DNA from: Belnapia sp.
GTDB lineage: Bacteria > Pseudomonadota > Alphaproteobacteria > Acetobacterales > Acetobacteraceae
Assembly: GCA_028291445.1 (NCBI GenBank)
Contig: JAQGIA010000173.1
Coordinates: 1 to 5,089 of the forward strand
Reading direction: 5' to 3'
DNA: 5,089 nucleotides
Under the pieces are notes generated by a model that saw only the letters and a program-made list of their open reading frames with translations, did no database searches and was not told where the DNA came from. Of this stretch, positions 1 through 5,089 are shown piece by piece (positions within the stretch are counted from its first letter, which is position 1; each line of letters starts with the position of its first letter). Both the position numbers and the translations under genes were made by a program.

Positions 1-1037
1 TCCCGCCCGCTGGCCTTGGCCCGGGCCACGCCCAGCTCCTTCACCGCCTTCAGGTAATGCAGGATGCCGCTGTAATTGGCGGCATGGACGTAGTTGGGGA
101 AGATGCCGGTGGGCAGCTTCGTCTGGACCCGCTTGGTGAAGCCGCGGGTGCGGTCGTTCAGGTCCCACCAGAAGGTCTCGGCGATGTACATGCCCTGCAT
201 GGTCGGCAGGCCGGCGGCGATGACGCCGGTGATCGAGCCGATGATGGCGGCCAGCTTCATCGTCCGGGTCAGGCCGAATTCCTGGGCCTGCTTCACGCAA
301 TTCACCAGATCGTCGCCGGCCATCGCCAGCCCCAGCACCTTGGCGCGGGACGCCTGCGCCTGCAGCAGGAACGCGGAAAAATCGGTGGTCTGCGGGAAGG
401 GATAGCGCGAGGCGCCGAGCACGCGGCCGCCGGCGGCCTCGACGAAGCGGGTGGTGTCGCGCTCGATCGCATGGCCGAAGGCGTAGTCGGCGGTGATGAA
501 GTACCAGCTGTCGCCGCCGCCCTTGGTGATGGCGGTTCCGGAAGTATTCGAGAGGCACCAGGTATCGTAGCTCCAATGCACGCTGTTCGGCGTGCAGGCG
601 CGGCCGGTGAGTTCCGAGGTGCCGGCGGAGGCGTTCATATGGACCTTGTCGCGCTCGACGCAGACCGGATTGATGCCGAGCGCGATGGCGCTGTTGCCGA
701 CATCCGTCACCACATCCACGCCGCGCTGGTCGAACCAGCTGCGCACGGTGTTGATGCCGACATCCGGCTTGTTCTGGTGGTCGGCGGTGACGGTCTCGAC
801 CTTGATCGATGGATTGGCGGCGGTGAATTCCTCGACCGCCTGGCGCACGCAGGCGACCGAGGTGGGGCCGGTGACGTCGCGATAGGGGCCGGCGAGGTCG
901 GTCAGCACGCCGATGCGGATGGGCTCCGCCGATTGGGCGTGGAGCGCCGGCAACGGCAGGATGGAGGCGGCGGCGGCGCCGAGCGCGGTGCGGCGGGACA
1001 TAGGCATGAACGGTGGCGGCATGAACGATGGCGGCAT
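1..1037 (-). CDS. LivK-type ABC transporter substrate-binding protein (Peripla_BP_6 family), C-terminus beyond left edge
   Basis: Periplasmic ligand-binding component of an ABC importer of the branched-chain amino acid/amide (HAAT) class. I translated the reverse strand by hand: it is open from position 1037 to the window edge, 345 codons, with no stop reached; family members are usually around 400 residues. Residues 14-20 read SRRTALG, a twin-arginine motif, followed by an Ala-rich hydrophobic stretch and a probable signal peptidase I site near LHA-Q (about residue 34). The mature part opens with IRIGVLTDLAGPY, the typical first strand of the type I periplasmic fold. Further family-like stretches are ACTPNSVHWSYDTW, SWYFITADYAFGHA, and near the end GMYIAETFWWDLNDRT. 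There is no lipobox cysteine, so it should be soluble. The start at 1037 is preferred because AGGGGAG (1047-1053) lies 9 nt upstream; in-frame ATGs at 1022, 1007 and 1001 are alternatives, and 1001 would put the RR motif at the very N-terminus. It is transcribed divergently from the plus-strand genes. The ligand is unknown. The family call is firm; the substrate is not. Confidence 0.93.
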   Translation of the reverse strand, partial: MPPSFMPPPFMPMSRRTALGAAAASILPLPALHAQSAEPIRIGVLTDLAGPYRDVTGPTSVACVRQAVEEFTAANPSIKVETVTADHQNKPDVGINTVRSWFDQRGVDVVTDVGNSAIALGINPVCVERDKVHMNASAGTSELTGRACTPNSVHWSYDTWCLSNTSGTAITKGGGDSWYFITADYAFGHAIERDTTRFVEAAGGRVLGASRYPFPQTTDFSAFLLQAQASRAKVLGLAMAGDDLVNCVKQAQEFGLTRTMKLAAIIGSITGVIAAGLPTMQGMYIAETFWWDLNDRTRGFTKRVQTKLPTGIFPNYVHAANYSGILHYLKAVKELGVARAKASGR

Positions 1038-1046
1038 GGACGATGG
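1008..1046 (-). repeat. 15-bp in-frame tandem repeat at the start of the LivK-type gene
   Basis: Read on the minus strand, two near-identical 15-nt units (1037-1023 and 1022-1008, one difference) encode MPPSF and MPPPF. A partial, degenerate unit lies just upstream (1046-1038), and the next ATG follows at 1007. Because the unit is a multiple of three and contains ATG, every copy adds another in-frame initiation codon ahead of the twin-arginine signal. It was probably made by replication slippage. Confidence 0.8.
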
Positions 1047-1053
1047 CTCCCCT
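1047..1053 (-). promoter_or_regulatory. Ribosome binding site of the LivK-type gene
   Basis: On the minus strand this reads AGGGGAG, a strong Shine-Dalgarno match, 9 nt before the ATG at 1037. No comparable purine-rich site precedes the later ATGs at 1022, 1007 or 1001. It therefore favours the longest start, which extends the signal peptide by a Met/Pro/Phe-rich leader of about 12 residues. Confidence 0.6.
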
Positions 1054-1274
1054 GGATGGCGGCCCTTGCCGGGCTGCTCTGCGGTGGAGCCTAGAACAAA
1101 GACGGCGCCATCGGACATGGCCGGGTGGGGGAATCGCGCCCACCATCCATGCTTTGGCCGCGACTGAAATTCGCCCAAATAATCGCCTTTTAAATACCTA
1201 AAAGATTAAAATAAGCGCAATAAACAAATATTGCCTTATGAATGGGCATTATCTACCCTCCGGTCGCCGCCGCT
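1054..1274. promoter_or_regulatory. Divergent intergenic region with AT-rich core, probable promoters
   Basis: No gene is supported in this stretch between the divergent LivK-type gene and the plus-strand unit. From about 1167 to 1257 the sequence becomes strikingly AT-rich in an otherwise very GC-rich window, the usual sign of promoter DNA in such genomes. On the plus strand a weak sigma-70-like pair is possible: TTGCCT (1231-1236) and TACCCT (1254-1259), spaced 17 bp, which would start transcription just before the ribosome binding site at 1275. Minus-strand candidates such as TTGCGC with TATTTA 18 bp on are equally weak. I place the promoters in this region with fair confidence but not the exact boxes. 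Confidence 0.45.
1187..1204. repeat. Perfect inverted repeat CTTTTA-N6-TAAAAG in the divergent promoter region
   Basis: Two 6-bp arms, CTTTTA (1187-1192) and TAAAAG (1199-1204), are exact reverse complements separated by 6 bp, centred in the AT-rich core between the divergent genes. Size and placement suit a regulator operator. However, short palindromes arise easily in AT-rich DNA, and no regulator gene is in the window to pair with it. Confidence 0.3.
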
Positions 1275-1280
1275 GGAGGT
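1275..1280 (+). promoter_or_regulatory. Intact ribosome binding site of the decayed gene
   Basis: GGAGGT is a full consensus Shine-Dalgarno sequence, 6 nt before the ATG at 1287. It is the strongest translation signal on the plus strand of this window, yet it leads into a reading frame that stops after 36 codons. Confidence 0.7.
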
Positions 1281-1286
1281 CTCCGC

Positions 1287-1692
1287 ATGCCCCATCGCCT
1301 CCCTCGCCGCCAGCTTCCCGCCGGCATCGGCGCCGCCACGCTCCCCTGGGATGTTGCCCCGGCCCAGCCGGCCGCCGGCGGCACGCTGCGGGCATGACGG
1401 CGAATGCGGTGCCGCTGCGCTGATGAACCAGGTGGCCGCCGAATCCGACGAAGGGAAGCATTCGATCCTGCTGCGCCGGTTGCATGCGCGGCTGGTCGAG
1501 CGGGATGCGGCGATCTCCGTCGCCCATGACCGCACCCGGCGCGCCCTCGGGCCCCGGGTGAAGGGCTTCGTGCAGGCGCAGTCCCGGATGCGGGATCTGA
1601 CGCCCATTCCATCGGCTGAATGCCGCGCACCGTCGGCTGAATGCCGCGCATCATCGGCTGAAAGCCGCCCACCATTGAAGAGAAGGGCTTGA
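1287..1692 (+). pseudogene. Internally deleted, frameshifted relic of a third SBP_bac_5 binding protein
   Basis: This stretch holds both ends of a gene paralogous to the two intact binding proteins downstream. The frame at 1287-1397 gives 36 residues starting MPHRLPRR, then LPWDVAPAQ and GGTLR. It aligns with the twin-arginine signal peptide and mature start of the 3348 gene. Against that gene a 4-nt deletion near 1390 brings a TGA (1395-1397). The next homologous piece, MTANAVPL, continues in another frame (1394-1423). At about 1418 the sequence jumps to the C-terminal region: the frame at 1423-1692 aligns without gaps to the last 65 or so residues of the 1697 gene, including LH, AHD, RVKGFVQAQS and DLTP. 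About 430 codons between are absent. The conserved SWFQDLTP is changed to SRMRDLTP, and the tail extends into a tandem repeat. No binding function can remain. The three frames overlap through ATGA (1394) and TGATG (1421), and the last stops 4 nt before the next gene, so translation could still be coupled. Confidence 0.88.
1609..1671 (+). repeat. Three tandem 21-bp repeats, each with a small hairpin, ahead of the first intact binding protein gene
   Basis: Units at 1609-1629, 1630-1650 and 1651-1671 are contiguous. The first two differ at one base; the third has a few more changes. In the relic's C-terminal frame they encode PSAECRA, PSAECRA, SSAESRP. Each unit contains CGGC and GCCG around a 5-nt loop; in the third a T-to-A change makes a 5-bp stem (CGGCT-GAA-AGCCG). 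There are no spacers. The array ends about 10 nt before the ribosome binding site of the gene at 1697, so in mRNA it would be a run of three short hairpins in the leader. Confidence 0.85.
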
Positions 1693-1696
1693 CCGC

Positions 1697-3316
1697 ATGA
1701 CCATGAGCATCGGCCGCCGCGGCCTGCTGGGCGGCATCGCCGCCGCCGGGACGCTGCCCTGGGATCTGGCCCAGGCGCAGGGCACGCCCAGCACCATCCT
1801 GCGCGTCGGCATGACCGCCTCGGCGGTGCCGATGTCGAATGGCGTGCCGGACCAGGGCGGCGAGGGCCATCGCTTCATGGGCATCACGCTTTATGACCAA
1901 CTGGTGACCTGGGACCTTTCCAAGTCCGACCAGCCGGCCGGGCTGCGGCCCGGCGCCGCCACCGCCTGGCGGATCGACCCGGCCAATACCAAGCGCTGGA
2001 TCTTCACCCTGCGCGAGGGGATGAAATTCCACGACGGCAAGGTGATGACCGCCGAGGATGTGGTGTTCTCCTTCGACCGCGCCTTCCTGACCGGCGCGCC
2101 GCATTTCGATCCGCGCGCCTCCGCCCAGTCCCGTATCCGCATCCCGACCATCGCCGCCTGGCATGCCGAGGGGCCGAACACCTTCATCGTCGAGACGACG
2201 CGGCCGGACAGCCTGGTGCCCTATGGCATCACCTATATCGGCCTGACCCATCGCGGCGCCTGGGAGGCGGCGGGGAAAAGCTGGGATGCCTTCATGGAAA
2301 AGGCGATCGGCAGCGGGCCCTGGAAGCTGGAGAGCTTCGTGGTGCGGGAACGCGCCGTGCTGGTCCGCAACCCGGATTACTGGGACGCCGGCCGCATCCC
2401 CAAGGTCGGCAAGGTCGTGCTGCTGCCGCTGCCGGAGGCCAATACCCGCGTCGCCGCGCTGCGCTCCGGCCAGGTGGATTTCATCGAGGCGCCGCCGCCC
2501 GATGCCATCCCGGCGCTGCGCCAGGCCGGCTTCGACATCGTCTCCAACCAGTATCCGCACAACTGGACCTGGCATTTCTCCATGGTCGATGGCTCGCCCT
2601 GGCGGGATGTCCGGGTGCGGCGCGCGGCGAACCTCGCGGTGGACCGGGACGGCATGGTGCAGATGCTGGGCGGCATGATGAAGGGCGGCGCCGGGCTGGT
2701 GGTCGAAGGCAGCCCCTGGTACGGCAAGCCCAGCTTCAAGCCGGTCTATGACCCGGCGGGGGCGCGCAAGCTGCTGGCCGAGGCCGGCTTCACCGCGCGC
2801 AACCCGCTGCGCACCAAGGTCGCCATCTCGCCCTCCGGCTCCGGCCAGATGCAGCCGCTGCCGATGAACGAGGCGGTGCAGCAGAACCTGAAGGAGGTCG
2901 GCATCGAGATCACCTTCGAGGTGATCGAGTGGAACGCCCTGCTCGGCATCTGGCGGGAAGGGGCCAAGGCCTCCTCCAACCGGGGGGTCAGCGCGGTGAA
3001 CGTCTCCTACGGCGCTGCCGATCCCTTCTCCGGCATGATCCGCTTCCTGAAGACCGATCTGGCGCCGCCGGTTGCCAATAATTGGGGCTATTTCAGCGAC
3101 CCGGCCTATGACGCGCTGATCGACCGCATCAACGAGACCTTCGAGCCGCCGGCCCAGGATGCGCTGGTCGCGGAATTGCATGGCAAGATCGTGGATGATG
3201 CGCTGTTCCTGTTCATTGCCCACGATCTCAATCCCCGGGCGATGAGCCGCCGCGTGAAGGGCTTCGTGCAGGCGCAATCCTGGTTCCAGGACCTGACGCC
3301 GATCACCCTCGCGTAG
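1697..3316 (+). CDS. ABC transporter substrate-binding protein, SBP_bac_5 (DppA/OppA-like) family, first tandem copy
   Basis: Periplasmic binding protein of the peptide/nickel/opine importer class (cluster C fold), which captures a ligand and presents it to a DppBC-type permease. It has 539 residues, a normal length. Residues 7-8 are a twin arginine (GRRGLLGG), followed by a hydrophobic Ala/Gly stretch and a likely cleavage site AQA-Q after residue 27; there is no lipobox. The mature part starts with ILRVGMTASAVP. Residues 101-127 carry the family signature: W.FTLREGMKFHDG then MTAEDVVFSFDR. Next come SGPWKLES, RNPDYWD and QVDFIEAPPPDA. NQYPHNWTW (284-292) is followed by SPWRDVRVRRAANLAVDR, the conserved lobe-hinge region. 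It ends VKGFVQAQSWFQDLTP (520-535). GAAGGG (1682-1687) lies 9 nt before the ATG, which supports this start over the in-frame ATG at 1703. It is probably co-transcribed with the relic before it and the paralogue 31 bp after it. The ligand is unknown; peptides are the default guess. Confidence 0.95.
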   Translation: MTMSIGRRGLLGGIAAAGTLPWDLAQAQGTPSTILRVGMTASAVPMSNGVPDQGGEGHRFMGITLYDQLVTWDLSKSDQPAGLRPGAATAWRIDPANTKRWIFTLREGMKFHDGKVMTAEDVVFSFDRAFLTGAPHFDPRASAQSRIRIPTIAAWHAEGPNTFIVETTRPDSLVPYGITYIGLTHRGAWEAAGKSWDAFMEKAIGSGPWKLESFVVRERAVLVRNPDYWDAGRIPKVGKVVLLPLPEANTRVAALRSGQVDFIEAPPPDAIPALRQAGFDIVSNQYPHNWTWHFSMVDGSPWRDVRVRRAANLAVDRDGMVQMLGGMMKGGAGLVVEGSPWYGKPSFKPVYDPAGARKLLAEAGFTARNPLRTKVAISPSGSGQMQPLPMNEAVQQNLKEVGIEITFEVIEWNALLGIWREGAKASSNRGVSAVNVSYGAADPFSGMIRFLKTDLAPPVANNWGYFSDPAYDALIDRINETFEPPAQDALVAELHGKIVDDALFLFIAHDLNPRAMSRRVKGFVQAQSWFQDLTPITLA

Positions 3317-3347
3317 CGGCCGCGCGCCTATTGGTCTGGAGACGACG

Positions 3348-4991
3348 ATGGCAGTGAATACTGGGCGTCGCGGCTTGCTGCGCGGCGCCGGCGGCGTGGT
3401 GGTGGCGGCAGCGCTGCCTTGGGACCTTGCCATGGCGCAGGCAGCCAATGAGGGACCGGGCGGCGGCACCCTGCGCGTCGGCATGACTGCGGCGGCGGTG
3501 CCGCTGACCAACGGCGTGCCGGACCAGGGCGCGGAGGGCCATCGCTTCATGGGCGTGACCCTCTATGACCAGTTGATCCATTGGGACCTGTCCAAGGCGG
3601 ATGCGCCGGCGGTGCTGATCCCCGGCCTCGCCACCGCCTGGAAGGTCGACCCCGAGAATCCCCGCCGCTGGGTCTTCACCATCCGCGAGGGGGTGAAATT
3701 CCACGACGGCCACCTGCTGACCGCGCAGGACGTGGTGTTTTCCTTCGACCGCACGCTGAAGACCGATGCGCCGCATTTCGACCAGCGCGCCGCCGCCTTC
3801 GGCCGGGTGCGGGTGCCGACCGCGGTGCGCTGGTCGGCCCCGGACGACCGGACCTTCGTGCTCGAAACCAATACCGTCGACAGCACGGTGCCCTACGGCG
3901 CGAGTTGGATCGGCATCGTCCACCAGGGCGCCTGGGAAGCGGCCGGGCGGAATTGGGATTCCTATATGCCCAGGGCGGTCGGCACCGGCCCCTGGAAGCT
4001 GGAAAGCCTGTCGATCCGCGAGCGCGCGGTGCTGACCCGCAACGCCGGGTACTGGGACGCCAAGCGGGTGCCGAAATGCGAGCGGCTGGTGCTGCTGCCG
4101 CTGCCCGAGCCGAATACCCGGGTCGCCGCGCTGCGTTCCAACCAGGTCGACTGGATCGAGGCGCCGCCGGCGGATGCGGTGCCGTCGCTGCGCCAGGCGG
4201 GCTTCGATATCGTGACCAACCAGTATCCGCACAACTGGACCTGGCAGCTGGCGACCGGCGAGGGCTCCCCCTGGCGGGACCCGCGGGTGCGGCGCGGTGC
4301 CAACCTCGCCATCGACCGGGCCGGCATCAAGGGCATGCTGGGCGGGCTGATGGACGAGGGCGCCGGGCTGCTGCCACTGGGCAGCACCTGGAACGACGTG
4401 CCGAAGTTCAAATGGGGCTACGACCCGGCGGCGGCGAGGAAGCTGCTCACCGAGGCCGGGGTCACGCCGCGCACGCCCCTTCGTACAAAAATCGGCATCT
4501 CGACCAGCGGCTCCGGCCAGATGCTGCCGATGGCGATGAACGAGGCCCTGCAGCAGATGCTGAAGGAGGTCGGCATCGAGGTCGAATTCGAGGTCTTCGA
4601 ATGGAACACCCTGCTGACCATCTGGCGGGATGGCTGGAAGGCGCCGTCGAACCGCGGCATCACCGGGATCAACATCAGCTTCACCGCGATCGACCCCTTC
4701 ACCGCGATGATCCGCTTCCTGCGGTCCGACCTGACCCCGCCGGCGGGCAACAACTGGGGTGGCTTCGCCAATCCCGGATACGACGCGCTGATCGGCCGCA
4801 TCCTGTCGGAATTCGAGCCGGTGGCGCAGGACCGGCTGGTGAGCGAGCTGCATGCGAAGATCGTCGAGGATGCGCTGTTCCTGTTCGTGGCGCATGACCT
4901 CAACCCGCGCGCCATGGCGAAGCGGGTGCAGGGCTTCGTGCAGGCGCGATCCTGGTTCCAGGATCTGACGCCGGTGCGGGTCACCGGCTGA
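3348..4991 (+). CDS. ABC transporter substrate-binding protein, SBP_bac_5 (DppA/OppA-like) family, second tandem copy
   Basis: Paralogue of the preceding gene, 547 residues, about two thirds identical by eye and alignable almost without gaps after the signal peptide. The signal has a twin arginine at residues 7-8 (GRRGLLRG), a longer hydrophobic core and a probable cleavage AMA-Q after residue 30, then a short Gly-rich linker absent from the first copy. The family signature spans residues 108-135: W.FTIREGVKFHDG then LLTAQDVVFSFDR. NQYPHNWTW is at 291-299 and SPWRDPRVRRGANLAIDR follows. The C-terminus is VQGFVQARSWFQDLTP. Differences cluster in likely ligand-facing or surface parts: HFSMVD versus QLATGE after the NWTW motif, and VVEGSPWYGKPSFK versus LPLGSTWNDVPKFK. 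This may mean a different ligand range, which is an inference. GGAG (3338-3341) sits 6 nt before the ATG, and the 31-bp gap from the previous stop implies one operon. A single cysteine (PKC, near residue 244) replaces valine of the first copy. Confidence 0.95.
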   Translation: MAVNTGRRGLLRGAGGVVVAAALPWDLAMAQAANEGPGGGTLRVGMTAAAVPLTNGVPDQGAEGHRFMGVTLYDQLIHWDLSKADAPAVLIPGLATAWKVDPENPRRWVFTIREGVKFHDGHLLTAQDVVFSFDRTLKTDAPHFDQRAAAFGRVRVPTAVRWSAPDDRTFVLETNTVDSTVPYGASWIGIVHQGAWEAAGRNWDSYMPRAVGTGPWKLESLSIRERAVLTRNAGYWDAKRVPKCERLVLLPLPEPNTRVAALRSNQVDWIEAPPADAVPSLRQAGFDIVTNQYPHNWTWQLATGEGSPWRDPRVRRGANLAIDRAGIKGMLGGLMDEGAGLLPLGSTWNDVPKFKWGYDPAAARKLLTEAGVTPRTPLRTKIGISTSGSGQMLPMAMNEALQQMLKEVGIEVEFEVFEWNTLLTIWRDGWKAPSNRGITGINISFTAIDPFTAMIRFLRSDLTPPAGNNWGGFANPGYDALIGRILSEFEPVAQDRLVSELHAKIVEDALFLFVAHDLNPRAMAKRVQGFVQARSWFQDLTPVRVTG

Positions 4992-5016
4992 AGCGGGGCG
5001 GCCTTCGCGGTATGAT

Positions 5017-5047
5017 CGGCCCGGTGGCACCGCCCACCCCCGGGCCG
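5017..5047 (+). other. GC-rich hairpin downstream of the second binding protein gene
   Basis: CGGCCCGG (5017-5024) and CCGGGCCG (5040-5047) are exact reverse complements around a 15-nt loop. An alternative fold pairs CGGCCC with GGGCCG and extends with GGTGG (5023-5027) against CCACC (5034-5038), leaving a CCC bulge. No T-run follows, so it is not a standard intrinsic terminator. It sits between two genes that probably share a transcript and could lower or stabilise downstream expression. Confidence 0.5.
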
Positions 5048-5076
5048 CTCATGGACCGGATGCCGGAGACCGCCGC

Positions 5077-5089
5077 GTGAGCCTGGATA
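5077..5089 (+). CDS. Probable start of a downstream gene, cut by the right edge
   Basis: A GTG at 5077 opens a frame reading (V/M)SLD before the window ends. GGAG (5065-5068) lies 8 nt upstream, a good ribosome binding site. The GTG overlaps the TGA (5078-5080) of a 22-codon frame starting at 5012. After two binding-protein genes, a permease or ATPase of the same importer would be expected, but four codons cannot show that. It could also be a chance start. Confidence 0.35.

Noticed and set aside
57..1094. Plus-strand open frame of 345 codons
   Set aside because: It lies opposite the LivK-type gene, whose minus-strand translation matches a known family throughout; the plus-strand product does not.
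1609..1671. CRISPR array
   Set aside because: The three 21-bp units are directly contiguous with no spacers and no cas genes are nearby.
1231..1692. A single intact 153-codon protein
   Set aside because: The part before about 1423 in this frame has no resemblance to anything, while the other two frames carry the paralogue's N-terminal pieces. The frame is open by chance upstream of a real C-terminal relic.
1253..3550. Very long open frame on the minus strand (765 codons)
   Set aside because: It is the antisense shadow of the relic and the first binding protein gene. Its translation is rich in H, R, G, P and A with no recognisable domain, as expected opposite a GC-rich gene with strong third-position bias.
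3581..4897. Plus-strand open frame of 438 codons inside the second binding protein gene
   Set aside because: It is an alternate frame of a clearly coding gene, rich in R, A, G and P, with no ribosome binding site or family features.
1287..4991. Insertion sequence or mobile element behind the rearranged array
   Set aside because: I found no transposase frame, no terminal inverted repeats and no target duplication around the relic. Tandem duplication and deletion are enough to explain it.
3303..5030. Long open frame on the minus strand (575 codons)
   Set aside because: It is the antisense shadow of the second binding protein gene, with the same low-information composition. It resembles the other shadow only because the two sense genes are paralogues.
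5017..5047. Rho-independent terminator
   Set aside because: The stem is strong but no T-run follows, and a likely gene start with its own ribosome binding site comes right after it.

Overview
The window is very GC-rich, with strong G/C bias at third codon positions. It holds periplasmic binding proteins of ABC importers that carry twin-arginine signal peptides. This fits a high-GC alphaproteobacterium, most likely Acetobacteraceae (Roseomonas-like); that assignment rests on style and protein family resemblance, not on a marker gene. No CRISPR array, RNA gene, transposase or defence system is visible. The window looks like solute-uptake territory, and its most unusual part is a decayed gene copy.

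Layout. Positions 1-1037 (minus strand) hold the N-terminal 345 codons of a LivK-type binding protein (branched-chain amino acid/amide family); the gene runs off the left edge. Its start region contains an in-frame 15-bp tandem repeat that supplies several successive ATG codons. Positions 1038-1286 are a divergent intergenic region with a sharply AT-rich core (about 1167-1257), the obvious place for promoters of both directions. Positions 1287-1692 (plus strand) contain the relic of a third oligopeptide-binding-type gene. Its ribosome binding site, signal peptide and C-terminal tail are recognisable, but about 430 internal codons are missing and the pieces lie in three different frames. A three-unit 21-bp tandem repeat ends it. 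Positions 1697-3316 and 3348-4991 hold two intact, tandem, paralogous SBP_bac_5 (DppA/OppA-like) binding proteins, 31 bp apart and roughly 60-70% identical by eye. After them come a GC-rich hairpin (5017-5047) and the probable GTG start of another gene at 5077, cut by the right edge.

How it works together. The plus-strand genes look like one transcription unit read from the AT-rich region: relic, first binding protein, second binding protein, then probably further transporter genes to the right. The binding proteins would deliver peptides or similar small solutes in the periplasm to a DppBCDF-type membrane complex. The divergent LivK-type protein would serve a separate LivHMGF-type importer whose genes would be expected beyond the left edge. 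No permease or ATPase is inside the window, so partners and ligands cannot be assigned from this sequence.
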